From: Cytophagales bacterium
GTDB taxonomy: Bacteria; Bacteroidota; Bacteroidia; Cytophagales; Spirosomataceae
Assembly (NCBI GenBank): GCA_004292855.1
Contig: RDXN01000061.1
Coordinates: 1-64,000, forward strand
Direction of reading: 5' to 3'
DNA: 64,000 bases
The translations under genes were made by a program, and so were the position numbers. Under the pieces are notes generated by a model. That model saw only the letters and a list, made by a program, of their open reading frames with translations, searched no databases and had not been told where the DNA came from. Below, in pieces: positions 1-9,954 of this stretch (the stretch's first letter is position 1; each line of letters starts with the position of its first letter).

Positions 1-1176
1 GTTCCACACGTACGAATAAATGGGCGTGCCCCCCGTGAGGGTGCTGCTGATGCTACCCGTGTTGGCTCCGTGGCAAAGAATATTGACCGGCGTCGTGCTC
101 AGGCTCAACGCCGTGGGCTGGCTCACCGTCAGCGACTGCACCCTAAAACAGCCATTGCCATCGGTCACCGTCACCGAGTACACACCCGCGCTTAAGCTGC
201 TAACCTGGTCAGCAGTTGCTCCGGTACTCCAGTTGTACCTATAGGGCTGAGTTCCGCCCGACGCGACCACGCGAGCCATACCCGACCGGTCACCGTTGCA
301 GCGCAGGGCGGTGGTTGAACCCGTCAGGCTCAAGGCGGTGGGTTGAACAATAGACAAACTTAACGTGGCCCGGCAGTTGTTGCCGTCCGTGACCGTCAGC
401 GAGTACAAGCCCGCCGGTAGGCTGGCAACTGAGGCAGTGGTTGCCCCCGTATTCCAGCGGAAATCATAAGGCAACGTGCCGCCCAAAACGGTCGAACTCA
501 CCGCCCCGGTGGTGCCCCCGTTACAGGCCACCGCCGTGGTCGATCCCGACAAACTCAGGCTCGTGGGTTGCGTGACCGAATACGTCCCCGAGATGGAACA
601 GCCGTTGCCGTCGGTCAGCGTTACCGAGTAACTGCCCGTGGGCAAACTGGCTATCCGACTGGTGGTTGCGCCCGTGCTCCATAGATAGGCGTAGGGCAAC
701 GTGCCCCCCTGCCCGCTCACACTCAAAACGCCCGTGCTGCCCCCCTGGCAGGCCACCGCCGTCACCGACGAGACCACGCTCAAAGCCGTGGGCTGGCTCA
801 GGTTCACGCTCCGCACCTCCGCACAGCCGTTGTTATCAATGACGGTTACTGAGTAGCTACCCGAGGGCAGGCCCGTGCGGGCCGAGGTGCTGGCCGGGGA
901 GGCCAACCCGTTGTCAGCCCACACGTAGCGGTAGGGCGAACTGCCCCCACGAGCCGTCACACTCACGGCTCCAGTCTGGTTGCCGAAGCAGGTCAGGCTC
1001 AAGCTGCTCACCCCCACGCTCAGGCTCCCCGGCTGACTCACGTTGATAGTCACACTCTCGGGGCAGTCGTTACGGTCTAAAACCGTCACCGAGTAAATGC
1101 CCGATACCAGTCCTGATACGTCTTCGGTCGTGGCTCCATTTGACCAGCGATACCGATAAGGCGCGGTTGACCCCGA
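1..1176 (-). pseudogene. SprB-repeat adhesin, continuation beyond an in-frame stop (partial)
   Basis: Read on the minus strand in the same frame as the adhesin ORF that stops at 1177, this stretch is open for 392 codons up to base 1 and encodes five to six more SprB-type repeats. Each has the pattern C-x-GG-x-x-G ... GGT-x-PY-x-Y-x-W ... AG-x-Y-x-VTVTD-x-NGC ... QP. It has no start of its own near 1176, and a T9SS sorting tail, expected at the end of such proteins, would lie outside the window. The simplest view is that it is the missing rest of the adhesin, cut off either by a real nonsense/deletion event or by an assembly collapse in near-identical repeats. It is called a pseudogene part because of the stop; read-through of the raw DNA would settle it. 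Confidence 0.75.
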
Positions 1177-4100
1177 TTACGGCTGGGGTTGACCAATGGT
1201 CGTGCTCGTCAGGGCTGTGCAACCATTGGCATCAGTTACGGTTAACGAGTAGGGGCTGCTGCTGGCGGCTAAGCTCTGGGCCGTGGGGTTGGTCGATCCC
1301 GTGCTCCAGCGGTAGGTGTAGGCAGGCGTGCCCCCTCGGACCTCGGTGGTGATGGTGCCCGTGGCCCCGCCGAAGCAGAGCGCGTCCGTGCCCAGCACCG
1401 ATGCCGTGAGCGTCAACGGCTGAGTGATGGCCACGCTGGCGGCAATCGTACACCCGTTGGCGTCGGTAATCACCAGTTGGTAATTGCCTTTGACAAGACC
1501 CGTGATAGCGGAGGTGCTGGCCCCCGTGCTCCACCGGTAACGGTAGGGTTGTAGGCCTCCCGAAACCGTCACGCTGGCTGTGCCGTTGCTGCCCCCCTCG
1601 CAGGAGACGTTCACCGCTTGTGCAGTCACAGATAAAGCCGGGGGTTGTGCAACCGTCAGTGTAAGAACGCTTGAGCACTGATTGGCGTCCGTTGCCGTGA
1701 GCGTGTAGATACCCGCCGGTTGGGCAGTCAGAGTGGGCGATGTACCTCCCGGTCCGCCGTCGCGGGTGTTCCAACGATAGGCATAGGTAGGTGTGCCTCC
1801 CAAAGCCGTTACGCTGAGGCTTCCCGTGTTGCCGCCGTTGCAGCTTACAGCCGTAGTCGATCCCGACAGGCTCAGAGCCGTGGGTTGGGTAATGGTAATG
1901 ACCACATCCGTTCGGCATCCGTTTTGGTCGCGAACAGTGACGGTGTAGGTGTTTGCGGATAAGTTGGTTCGGTCCTGCGTAAAGGGCCCAATTATATCAT
2001 ATCCATCCACCCAGGTGTAGCTGTAGGGCGCAACACCCCCCGTTACGGTCAGGTCGATGGCCCCGTTGCGGCCCCCCGCGCAACTGACGTTTGTGGTTGA
2101 GAACGTGGCAACCAGGGCCGGAGGAGCCGTAAGCGATGTGCTTCCCGTGGCGGTGCAGCCGTTGGCATCGGTGACGACAACCGAATAACTACCCGGCATC
2201 AGATCGCCGATGTTGCGATCCGTAAAACTGTTGTTCCATAGATAGGTATAGGGTGTGCCCGTTGTAAATGGCATACCCCCCGTAACTGTCAAATTAATGG
2301 CCCCCGTGAGGTCACTGGGGCATAGGTTGTTCGTTCCGAGCAGGGTGAGCGACAGAGCCGAAGGTTGCCCAATCGAAACTGTCATGGAGGCTGGGCAGTT
2401 GTTCAAATCCGTTACCGTAACCACGTAGGCACCCGCCCGGACGTTCGACAGGTCTTCGGTTGTAGCGACCGGCGTACCGGCCAACGTGGTCCACGCAAAT
2501 CGGTACGGCGCAATGCCACCCGACACACTCAGGTCGGCGGCTCCGTCGATGCTGCCGTTACAACGGGCGGGTGTGGGGCGCACCATCATCGTGATGAGGG
2601 CTGGCTGAGAAATCGAAGCCGAGACAACCTCTGCACAACCCTGACCATCGGTAACGGTTACCGAATACGCACCCGCTGCTAACCCGCTTACTGCCGAGGT
2701 CGACTGCCCCGACTGCCACGCATATGCGTAGGGCCGGGTGCCACCCGACACTTCAAGGATAGTGGCTCCGTCGGTGCCCTGAAAACAGCTCGCGGGCGTC
2801 GTGCGGGCCGTAACGCGCAGGGGTTCAGGCTGGGTCAGGCTGAACGACCGCGATGTTTGACAGCCGTTGGCGTCCTGTACAGAGACCGTGTAAGGACCAG
2901 CAGCAAGGCCCGTCTGGTTTTGCGCCGATGGATTCGCCACCCCACCCGACCAGGTGTAGGTGTATCCCGACGTGCCACCCGAAACGGTCAGGCTAATTGT
3001 CCCGTTTGTGCCACCCGCACACGACACGTTGCGCACTGTGCCCGATGCCGCCAATGGCGTGGGCTGCGTAACGCTGAACGTTCTGGTTAGGGTGCATAAA
3101 TTGGCATCGGTGGCCGTAACGGAATACGTGCCCGCCACAAGGCCTGTTCGGTTGGTGGCTGTATTATTGTCGTTCCAGCGAACGTCGTAAGGGCCAACGC
3201 CCCCGCTCAGATTCAGGCTGATAGACCCGGTACTGCCTCCTGCACAGGCCACGGGCTGAACCGTGGCCGCAAGCGAAAGAGCCGAAGGTTGCCCGATGGT
3301 AAACGCCCGAAACTGTCCGCAGTTGTTAGCATCCAGAATAGTCAGCGAGTAGGTGCCCGCGCTTAGGCCGGTCCGGTTTGGGGTTGTCACAGCATCGGCC
3401 CAGCTATACCGGTAGCCGGGTGTTCCGCCCGAGACAGTTATAGTAATGGCTCCATTCGTGCCGCCGTTGCAGGTTGCGTCCTGTTGGGTGGTCCGAACGG
3501 TCAGGGCCGAGGGTTGCGTAATCTGATTCAACAGCGACACCGTACAACTGTTGGCGTCAGAGACGGTGGCCGAGTAGAAGCCCGTCATCAAGCCATTGAG
3601 CGTTGGCGACGTTGCTCCTGTCACCCAACGATAGCCGTACGGTCCTACCCCGCCCGACACACTCAGAGCCACGGCCCCGTTACTGCCGCCATTGCACGAC
3701 ACCGCCGACACCGAAGGCATCACGGTTAGTGCGGTGGGTTGCGTCAGGCTCATTGTACGCGTGGCCGTACAACTATTTTTGTCGGTCACTACCACCCGAA
3801 ACGTGCCCGCCTGTAGGTTCAGCCGGTCTTCCGTTGTTATGTTGTCGGCCCATTGGTAGGCGTACGGTTGGGTACCGCCCGATACGCCGAGGTCAATTGC
3901 CCCGGTGCTACCCCCAAAGCAGGCCACGTTTGTTTGGCTGCTCGTGAGGGTCATGAGTGGGGGTTCCTGCACGTTGATAAATACCGATTCAATACAGTTT
4001 TGCGCATCGGTCACGGTTAGTGAATAGACGCCTGCGGGGAGGTTGCTCAGGTCCTCGGTGGTGGCTCCCGTGCTCCAGCGATATTGATAGGGGGAGGTGC

Positions 4101-7100
4101 CTCCTTCGACGGTCGCGTTGATCGACGCGTCGGACTTACCATTGCAGCCCACAGGCATAACAATGGCGTTAATGGCGAAAGCGGGGGGTTGATTTACTAT
4201 AGCCGAGGTGGTGGCCGTACAGCCGTTGGCGTCGGTGACGACCAGTTGATAGGTGCCCGCAGGTAAACCAAAAATAGTTGGGGAGGTAGCCCCGTTGCTC
4301 CAGCGGTAACTATACGGTTCGGTGCCTCCGCGTACTTCGGTCGTAATGTTGCCCGAACCGCCAAAACAGGGCGCGTTGGTTGCCAGTACCGTAACCGACA
4401 GCGGGCGCGGTTGGAGAACGGTGGCCCCATAGTCGAAGCGGCAACCGTTGGCATCAGTAATCGTCACCGAGTATTCACCCACAGCTAAGCTACTGATTGT
4501 GGGCGTAGTAGCCCCCGTATTCCATACATAACCAAACGGCCCCGTGCCGCCACTTGCCGACACATTAACGCGACCTGTGGCTCCGCCCGAACACGCCACA
4601 TTAGTCACGCTACCCGTTGCTGTGATGGCCGGGGGAGCGACCAGCGTAGTCGTGGCTACAACGATACAACCGTTGGCATCGGTGGCGGTTACGGAATACG
4701 TACCGGCTGCCAACCCCGTCCGGGTGGCCGTCGTGCCTCCATCTGACCATCGGTAGCTTTGCGGCACCGTTCCGCCCGTGAGGTTCGTGCTGATAGCCCC
4801 GTTTTTCCCACCGTCGCAGGTTGGATTCTGGGGATTGAGCGTCAGGGTCATGGCCGACGGCTGTGCCACCGTTACCGACAGCGTTCGGGTACAGGCGTTG
4901 GCATCAGTCGCCGTAACCGAATACACCCCCGCTGCTAGATTGCCCAGGTCTTCGGTGGTGGCTCCTGTAGTCCAGCGATAGGTGTATATGGGCGTCCCGC
5001 CCGAAACGGTCAGGTCGACGCTTCCCTGCGCGGCACCGTTGCATTGAACATTAGTGGCCGTTGCCGCAAGCGTAAGGGCCGGAGGTTCGGTGAGTTGGGT
5101 CGAAGCAAGGGCTGTGCAACCGTTGGCGTCGGTAATGGTCACCGAATACGCTCCTGCCGGGAGGCCCGTGCGGTTTTGAGTCGGCGTCCCATCACTCCAA
5201 CGATAGCTGTAGCCCGGTGTTCCGCCCGAAACAGTGAGCGTCAGGCTCCCGGTACTGCCCCCGTTGCAGGCCACGTTAGTCCGAGTCAGTATGGGCGATA
5301 TGGCTGTTGGTTGGGTCACCGAGACCACCTGCGTAAGCGTACAGTTGTTGGCGTCCTGCACCGTCACGGTGTACGAACCGGCCGCCAAACCCGTTACGGT
5401 TTGTGTCGTAACTCCGTTGCTCCATATATATCGGTAGGGCAACGTGCCGCCGGTTGCCGTAACGCCTGCTGTTCCGGTCAAGGCACCATTACAGAGCAGG
5501 TTCGTCCGGCTCGTTGTGGCCGACAACCCGGCTACGTTCGTGAGGGTTGCGCTGAGTGGCCCGGCAACGGGCGTACAGCCAAATTTATCGGTTACTGTTA
5601 CGGAATATACCCCGGCTGGTAAGGCCGAAATATCTTCAGTGGTTGCCCCGGTGTTCCAGCGGAACTGATAAGGCGAGGAACCACTTGCCACCGCGAGATT
5701 GATACTCCCGGTCGAGGTTCCATTGCAAAGCGGATTCTGTTGGGTACTACTCAGCGTGGGCACAGGCAGCACCGTGACCGCCCGCGTAGCCACTGCCGTA
5801 CAGCCGTTACTGTTCGTGATCGTGGTGCGTAGGGTGCCCGAACTCGTCCAGCGGATGGTCGCGCTGTTACTCGTGGGGGTGCCTCCGGCAAGGATGGTCC
5901 CGCCCGTAACCGACCAGCCGTAGGTGCCGGTCGTACTCGTAACGGTGTAGGTTGCCGTAGCCCCCGCGCAAACCGTAGTTGGCCCCGAACCAAACCCGAT
6001 GGTAGCCGTGTCGGGGCGGGCCGTGATGTTGGTCGTGTCGCGACAACCGTTGCTGTCGGTGACTGATATTCGATAAATGCCCGTAGCCGTCCCCGACACG
6101 ATTGAGGTGCTAATTATCTGTTTATCAGGCGTAATGGTCTGATACGTATAATTAACACCCGATGCATTATCGGTTTGCGCGGCCACAATGGTCAGGTTGG
6201 TCCGCCCACCGGGTTGACACACCACCGGGCTATCAGGGATAATACTGGTGATGAGGTTATTGTCGATGTTGACAAATTCAAGACAGATGATTCCCTGCCG
6301 CCCGATGTTGTTCTCGACCTGCACCCGAATGGTATCGCGGGCGCATTTGGGCGCGTTTGCTCGCATGGTGTAGGACAAACAGGCCCCCGAAAACGAAGTT
6401 CCCTGCGTGTAGGTGCCGTTTACGATGCCCGTGATGCGGTCGTCGGTGCCACAACTCGTGAGCGTAAGGCAGTGGGGCGTGGCAACACCCGCTACCACCT
6501 GTGCCACCGTATAAAAGTCGTCGGGTTGCTTCGTGACGGGGTTCAGCACGTCGACTTTGGCTTCGTAATTGGAGTAAAACCCAAAGTTGCCCGTGCTTGC
6601 CCCGCCCGTGTTGCTCACCACGCCCACATGAAACCGCTCGGTTGAGATAAGCGTGTTCACCGTGCCCGCCGGGGCAATACTCCCGTTAGGAAAACTCACA
6701 ATACTGTGGGCCACCCCCGCGATGGTGATGTTGTCGACCACGGTGCCATAGGTAGTGTAGGCGGCCCCGCGAAAGGTCAGGCTTGCCAAACCCGCCGTTG
6801 GAATCGTGACCACGGCCTGATCGTTCGAGCTACCCGTAGTGCGGTAAAAATCAATGCGTTTACTACCGTTACAGGGGTTAATCGTGGGCAAAATACCCAT
6901 ACCAAACTCGTTGGCGGCATACGACGACACGTGGTACACGTAGGCGCGCTTATCAGTCGTAATCGAATAGGCCCGGTTCGGCACGTTGGGCAGGTTGTAC
7001 GTGAACACCTGCCCTGCACTGAGGGTTGTGGTCGACAAGACCCCCGCCGTTCCACTCACCGCCGATGGCCCCGAAATGCTAACAGTGGTATTATTTTCGG

Positions 7101-8085
7101 TAGCAATCACAAACACATAGTCCGAATTGTTTGTCGTGTTCTGGCTGTGCATGGCCACGTAGCTCGTGCCCGTCGTTCGGATTGGCACGAGTTGGTCCAT
7201 GCCTGCGTCGCGGTTACCGCTGTACGGTTGCGATGTGTGCTGTGAACCGGAATTCACTACTATTGGCTGGTTCGACGTAATCAACACCCCCGCCACCGAC
7301 TCATTAGCCGAGTTCCCCCCGTTGTTGATCAGGCGCGAGGCCAGCATGTACGTCTCGTTGTCTTGAAGTGTTACCGAAAGCGGAAACGTATTGACCCCGT
7401 CGAACGCAATGGGGCTTCGGAATGTGACGACTGTATTGGGTTGCGTAGCCATCACCGCCACAAAATGCCGCTCGTTTGCAACATTTTGTGTCGTCAGGCG
7501 GGTTTGGCTTCCGGCGTAAAACGAATAACCCAAGGCAGCCCGGCACTTAAGCGGCACTATATCCTGATTGAGTCCCGGCGTTTGCCGATAGGTGACCTGC
7601 ACTGGCTCGTCGGAGGTGATAATCAGGCCCTTATTGCGCTGAATGGTATTAGGCGAGTTCGACATCACCACCGCGAGGGGCAATTGCACGATGGTTGAAC
7701 CTGTGGCCGTAACGACTACCGTTCGATTATAGGAGCCATCGGGGGTTCGGATATTGACGGTCGTAAACTCGGCGTTGGTTGAGAGCACCAAATCCTGTGC
7801 TCCGTACACGCTGTCGCCCCCATCCGATAACGCGGTGGGCGATTTAGGGTCAGCCCAAATGGGGGGCATATAGCACGTGTTTGGTTCAACACAGTTGATG
7901 AAACGGGCGCATTCCGGGCAGTCAGGATCTTGACAATCAACGAGTCTGTCGCCATCGTCGTCGATACCGTTGTTGCAGATTTCAGTCGTTTGTGCAAACA
8001 CTGTGGTTGCCGCCCCCGGCCCCATCCAGAGCATGAACAAGCAGGCCATTGGCCACAACTTACATAATCGTATAAATTGACTCAT
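1177..8085 (-). CDS. Giant secreted SprB-repeat adhesin
   Basis: A 2302-residue surface protein. A signal peptide spans roughly residues 1-31 (hydrophobic core, cut after VFAQ). Next comes an acidic Cys-rich motif (EICNNGIDDDGD, residues 35-56) common at the start of Bacteroidota exported proteins, then an IgGFc-binding-like region (about 90-400). From about residue 800 there are some twenty SprB-type repeats of about 73 residues, each with GGT-PY-Y-W and VTVTD-NGC cores and joined by QP. SprB is the mobile adhesin of Flavobacterium gliding, but these repeats also occur in other T9SS-exported adhesins, so gliding is an inference. The ORF ends at TAA right after a QPQP linker, in the middle of where a repeat should be, and the repeats go on in frame beyond it (see 1-1176). 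It is therefore probably truncated or misassembled. No sorting domain is present in this part. Confidence 0.85.
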   Translation of the reverse strand: MSQFIRLCKLWPMACLFMLWMGPGAATTVFAQTTEICNNGIDDDGDRLVDCQDPDCPECARFINCVEPNTCYMPPIWADPKSPTALSDGGDSVYGAQDLVLSTNAEFTTVNIRTPDGSYNRTVVVTATGSTIVQLPLAVVMSNSPNTIQRNKGLIITSDEPVQVTYRQTPGLNQDIVPLKCRAALGYSFYAGSQTRLTTQNVANERHFVAVMATQPNTVVTFRSPIAFDGVNTFPLSVTLQDNETYMLASRLINNGGNSANESVAGVLITSNQPIVVNSGSQHTSQPYSGNRDAGMDQLVPIRTTGTSYVAMHSQNTTNNSDYVFVIATENNTTVSISGPSAVSGTAGVLSTTTLSAGQVFTYNLPNVPNRAYSITTDKRAYVYHVSSYAANEFGMGILPTINPCNGSKRIDFYRTTGSSNDQAVVTIPTAGLASLTFRGAAYTTYGTVVDNITIAGVAHSIVSFPNGSIAPAGTVNTLISTERFHVGVVSNTGGASTGNFGFYSNYEAKVDVLNPVTKQPDDFYTVAQVVAGVATPHCLTLTSCGTDDRITGIVNGTYTQGTSFSGACLSYTMRANAPKCARDTIRVQVENNIGRQGIICLEFVNIDNNLITSIIPDSPVVCQPGGRTNLTIVAAQTDNASGVNYTYQTITPDKQIISTSIVSGTATGIYRISVTDSNGCRDTTNITARPDTATIGFGSGPTTVCAGATATYTVTSTTGTYGWSVTGGTILAGGTPTSNSATIRWTSSGTLRTTITNSNGCTAVATRAVTVLPVPTLSSTQQNPLCNGTSTGSINLAVASGSSPYQFRWNTGATTEDISALPAGVYSVTVTDKFGCTPVAGPLSATLTNVAGLSATTSRTNLLCNGALTGTAGVTATGGTLPYRYIWSNGVTTQTVTGLAAGSYTVTVQDANNCTLTQVVSVTQPTAISPILTRTNVACNGGSTGSLTLTVSGGTPGYSYRWSDGTPTQNRTGLPAGAYSVTITDANGCTALASTQLTEPPALTLAATATNVQCNGAAQGSVDLTVSGGTPIYTYRWTTGATTEDLGNLAAGVYSVTATDANACTRTLSVTVAQPSAMTLTLNPQNPTCDGGKNGAISTNLTGGTVPQSYRWSDGGTTATRTGLAAGTYSVTATDANGCIVVATTTLVAPPAITATGSVTNVACSGGATGRVNVSASGGTGPFGYVWNTGATTPTISSLAVGEYSVTITDANGCRFDYGATVLQPRPLSVTVLATNAPCFGGSGNITTEVRGGTEPYSYRWSNGATSPTIFGLPAGTYQLVVTDANGCTATTSAIVNQPPAFAINAIVMPVGCNGKSDASINATVEGGTSPYQYRWSTGATTEDLSNLPAGVYSLTVTDAQNCIESVFINVQEPPLMTLTSSQTNVACFGGSTGAIDLGVSGGTQPYAYQWADNITTEDRLNLQAGTFRVVVTDKNSCTATRTMSLTQPTALTVMPSVSAVSCNGGSNGAVALSVSGGVGPYGYRWVTGATSPTLNGLMTGFYSATVSDANSCTVSLLNQITQPSALTVRTTQQDATCNGGTNGAITITVSGGTPGYRYSWADAVTTPNRTGLSAGTYSLTILDANNCGQFRAFTIGQPSALSLAATVQPVACAGGSTGSISLNLSGGVGPYDVRWNDNNTATNRTGLVAGTYSVTATDANLCTLTRTFSVTQPTPLAASGTVRNVSCAGGTNGTISLTVSGGTSGYTYTWSGGVANPSAQNQTGLAAGPYTVSVQDANGCQTSRSFSLTQPEPLRVTARTTPASCFQGTDGATILEVSGGTRPYAYAWQSGQSTSAVSGLAAGAYSVTVTDGQGCAEVVSASISQPALITMMVRPTPARCNGSIDGAADLSVSGGIAPYRFAWTTLAGTPVATTEDLSNVRAGAYVVTVTDLNNCPASMTVSIGQPSALSLTLLGTNNLCPSDLTGAINLTVTGGMPFTTGTPYTYLWNNSFTDRNIGDLMPGSYSVVVTDANGCTATGSTSLTAPPALVATFSTTNVSCAGGRNGAIDLTVTGGVAPYSYTWVDGYDIIGPFTQDRTNLSANTYTVTVRDQNGCRTDVVITITQPTALSLSGSTTAVSCNGGNTGSLSVTALGGTPTYAYRWNTRDGGPGGTSPTLTAQPAGIYTLTATDANQCSSVLTLTVAQPPALSVTAQAVNVSCEGGSNGTASVTVSGGLQPYRYRWSTGASTSAITGLVKGNYQLVITDANGCTIAASVAITQPLTLTASVLGTDALCFGGATGTITTEVRGGTPAYTYRWSTGSTNPTAQSLAASSSPYSLTVTDANGCTALTSTTIGQPQP

Positions 8086-8224
8086 AGGGTGGTCGTATGG
8101 ACTCCCCTGAACAGAACAAAAAACATGCCGTTTGTAACCAAGAACTAAAATACTACTGTTCCTGTAGATATAGATATCATCAATTTCAGATTTCTTTTAG
8201 CCTTCGTTAACATTAGTTCAACTG

Positions 8225-8232
8225 TACCTTTG
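8225..8232 (+). promoter_or_regulatory. Bacteroidota -7 box of pabB
   Basis: TACCTTTG matches the Bacteroidota -7 consensus TAnnTTTG and ends six bases before the ATG at 8239. A TTCG, one base from the -33 TTTG, lies 18 bases upstream. This predicts a leaderless or nearly leaderless pabB mRNA and argues against the in-frame TTG at 8230, which falls inside the box. Confidence 0.5.
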
Positions 8233-8238
8233 TCCCGC

Positions 8239-9264
8239 ATGAATTTCCAACAGGCCACCGACCAGATGAACCAGTACGGACGCCAACGGCAACCGTTTCT
8301 GTTTATCCTGGATTTTGACCTGAAACACCCCTTCGTTCTGCGCCCTGATGAATGGGCCGACCACGACATTGCGTTCGATTTTTCGGGCACACCCGCTCCC
8401 CCCTCCCCTAGTCAAGAACCGTTTTGGTTTAAAAAACAACCGATGCCGTTTGAACAGTACCAAATCGGCTTCGACTATGTGGTAGCCAACATCCGGTTTG
8501 GCAACTCGTTCCTGGTGAATTTGTCGGGCCAAACACCCGTTGAAACCAACCTCACCCTCGGCCAGATTTATGAGCAGGCGTCGGCCCGCTACAAGCTCCT
8601 GTTGGGCAATCAGTTCGTGTGTTTCTCGCCCGAATCGTTCGTGCAGATTCAGGGTAACCGGCTGGCCAGTTTCCCCATGAAAGGGACCATCGCGGCCCAC
8701 CTGCCCAATGCCGAAGTCACTATTTTGGCCGACCCCAAAGAAGCCGCCGAACACGCCACCATCGTCGACCTGATCCGTAATGACCTAAGCCAACTGGCCG
8801 AAAAAGTGTGGGTTGAACGTTACCGATACATCGACCGGGTCGAAACCAGTGGCGGGGGATTGTTGCAGGTGAGTTCCGAAGTTGCCGCCCTGTTGGCGAA
8901 CAACTGGCGCGATCAGATTGGTACAATTCTGGCTAGCCTGTTACCTGCGGGGTCGATCAGTGGGGCACCCAAACCAAAAACAATCGAGATTATCCGCACC
9001 GCTGAGGGCTACGAACGGGGCTACTACACGGGCGTTTGCGGTTATTTCGACGGAGAAAATCTGGACAGTGGCGTGATGATCCGGTTTATCGAAAATCAAA
9101 ACGGGCAACTCGTTTTCAAAAGTGGGGGCGGTATCACGGCCCGCTCCAACGCCCAACAGGAGTACCAGGAAATGATCGACAAAGTGTATTTACCTATTCT
9201 GGACGTTGGATGTCGGACGTTAGATATTGGAACGACAAGAAGTCAGATTAGCCAGAACACGTAG
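8239..9264 (+). CDS. pabB: Aminodeoxychorismate synthase component I
   Basis: Chorismate-binding enzyme that, with a glutamine amidotransferase (PabA, not seen here), makes 4-amino-4-deoxychorismate for folate. Family motifs run in order: IVDLIRNDLSQLA, LLPAGSISGAPKPKTIEII, GYYTGVCGYFDG and GGGITARSNAQQEYQEM. The 341 residues are typical of the short PabB form lacking the N-terminal extension of TrpE. The ATG at 8239 is chosen because the in-frame TTG at 8230 lies inside the -7 promoter box. The last 20 or so residues are encoded by one arm of an intergenic inverted repeat and are unlikely to be conserved. The PabC-like gene starts 6 bases downstream, giving a two-gene p-aminobenzoate unit. 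Confidence 0.93.
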   Translation: MNFQQATDQMNQYGRQRQPFLFILDFDLKHPFVLRPDEWADHDIAFDFSGTPAPPSPSQEPFWFKKQPMPFEQYQIGFDYVVANIRFGNSFLVNLSGQTPVETNLTLGQIYEQASARYKLLLGNQFVCFSPESFVQIQGNRLASFPMKGTIAAHLPNAEVTILADPKEAAEHATIVDLIRNDLSQLAEKVWVERYRYIDRVETSGGGLLQVSSEVAALLANNWRDQIGTILASLLPAGSISGAPKPKTIEIIRTAEGYERGYYTGVCGYFDGENLDSGVMIRFIENQNGQLVFKSGGGITARSNAQQEYQEMIDKVYLPILDVGCRTLDIGTTRSQISQNT

Positions 9265-9304
9265 CCAACTATGTCTAACGTCCAAAATCCAAAATCCAAT
9301 GTCC
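9201..9304. repeat. Inverted repeat spanning the pabB/pabC junction
   Basis: The left arm, 9201-9224 (starts GGACGTTGGATGTCGGACG), pairs imperfectly with the reverse complement of 9274-9304. The right arm carries one extra copy of a 7-base GGATTTT-type module. The arms form the pabB C-terminal codons and the first codons of the next gene. It resembles a dispersed REP-type hairpin rather than a conserved gene part. Confidence 0.6.
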
Positions 9305-9954
9305 CCCTTTGCATTGAAACGATTTGCGTGCGCAACGGGAAGCTCCAGAATCTGGACGCCCATCAGGAGCGGTTTGATCGCACCCGGCTTGGGCTCTGGG
9401 GGCAAGACGCACCGATTTTACTGGAACAGGCCATCATCCTGCCTACTTGGCTCCTCCCCGACCAAACGTACAAATGCCGGGTTACGTACGGGCTAGCTGT
9501 TGAGAAAATCGAGTTTGAGAAGTACCCCGTCAGGCCGGTACGTAGCCTGTGCTTAGTTGACTGTGGTGATCTGGATTACCGCTATAAATACGCCGACCGA
9601 ACAGCCCTCAACGCCCTGTTTGCGCAACGCGGGCGGGCCGACGATGTTTTGCTGGTGCGCGATGGCTTGCTCACTGACACCTCCTACGCCAACGTAGCCC
9701 TGTTCGACGGGACCCGTTGGCACACGCCCGCCCATCCTCTGCTCGAAGGCACCCAACGCGCCCGACTCCTGCACGAAGGCAGGCTTCACCTGGCCGATAT
9801 CCGGGTTCAGGACTTGCCAACTTTTGCGTGCGTCCGTCTACTCAATGCCATGCTCGATTGGGAGCAAACCGAATCGATCCCGATTAGTGCAGTGATTGGG
9901 TGGGACGGTCCGACGCATCGCGGTCCGACGGGTCGCGGTCCGACGGGTCGGTAA
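9271..9954 (+). CDS. pabC: Class IV aminotransferase, probable aminodeoxychorismate lyase
   Basis: PLP enzyme of fold type IV, expected to release pyruvate from aminodeoxychorismate and yield p-aminobenzoate. The likely PLP lysine lies in YRYKYADRT (about residues 106-114), followed by the family signature DGLLTDTSYANVALFDG. It follows pabB by 6 bases, which supports PabC rather than a branched-chain or D-amino-acid aminotransferase. The first dozen residues come from an intergenic repeat, so the true start could be slightly later. The C-terminus (GPTHR, GPTGR, GPTGR) is encoded by three 15-bp tandem repeats and overlaps the convergent gene by 71 bp. The family is clear; the exact reaction is inferred from context. 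Confidence 0.85.
   Translation: MSNVQNPKSNVPLCIETICVRNGKLQNLDAHQERFDRTRLGLWGQDAPILLEQAIILPTWLLPDQTYKCRVTYGLAVEKIEFEKYPVRPVRSLCLVDCGDLDYRYKYADRTALNALFAQRGRADDVLLVRDGLLTDTSYANVALFDGTRWHTPAHPLLEGTQRARLLHEGRLHLADIRVQDLPTFACVRLLNAMLDWEQTESIPISAVIGWDGPTHRGPTGRGPTGR

Noticed and set aside
1-5800. Regular repeats every 210-230 bp resembling a long satellite or CRISPR-like array
   Set aside because: They are protein-coding SprB repeats in one open frame with diverged silent sites; units are far too long for CRISPR repeats.
1140-5993. Many plus-strand and other-frame ORFs inside the adhesin gene
   Set aside because: They are shadows of the repeat-coding strand with no start context or family likeness.
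8230-8238. TTG start for pabB
   Set aside because: It lies in the -7 box and adds only three residues before a good ATG.
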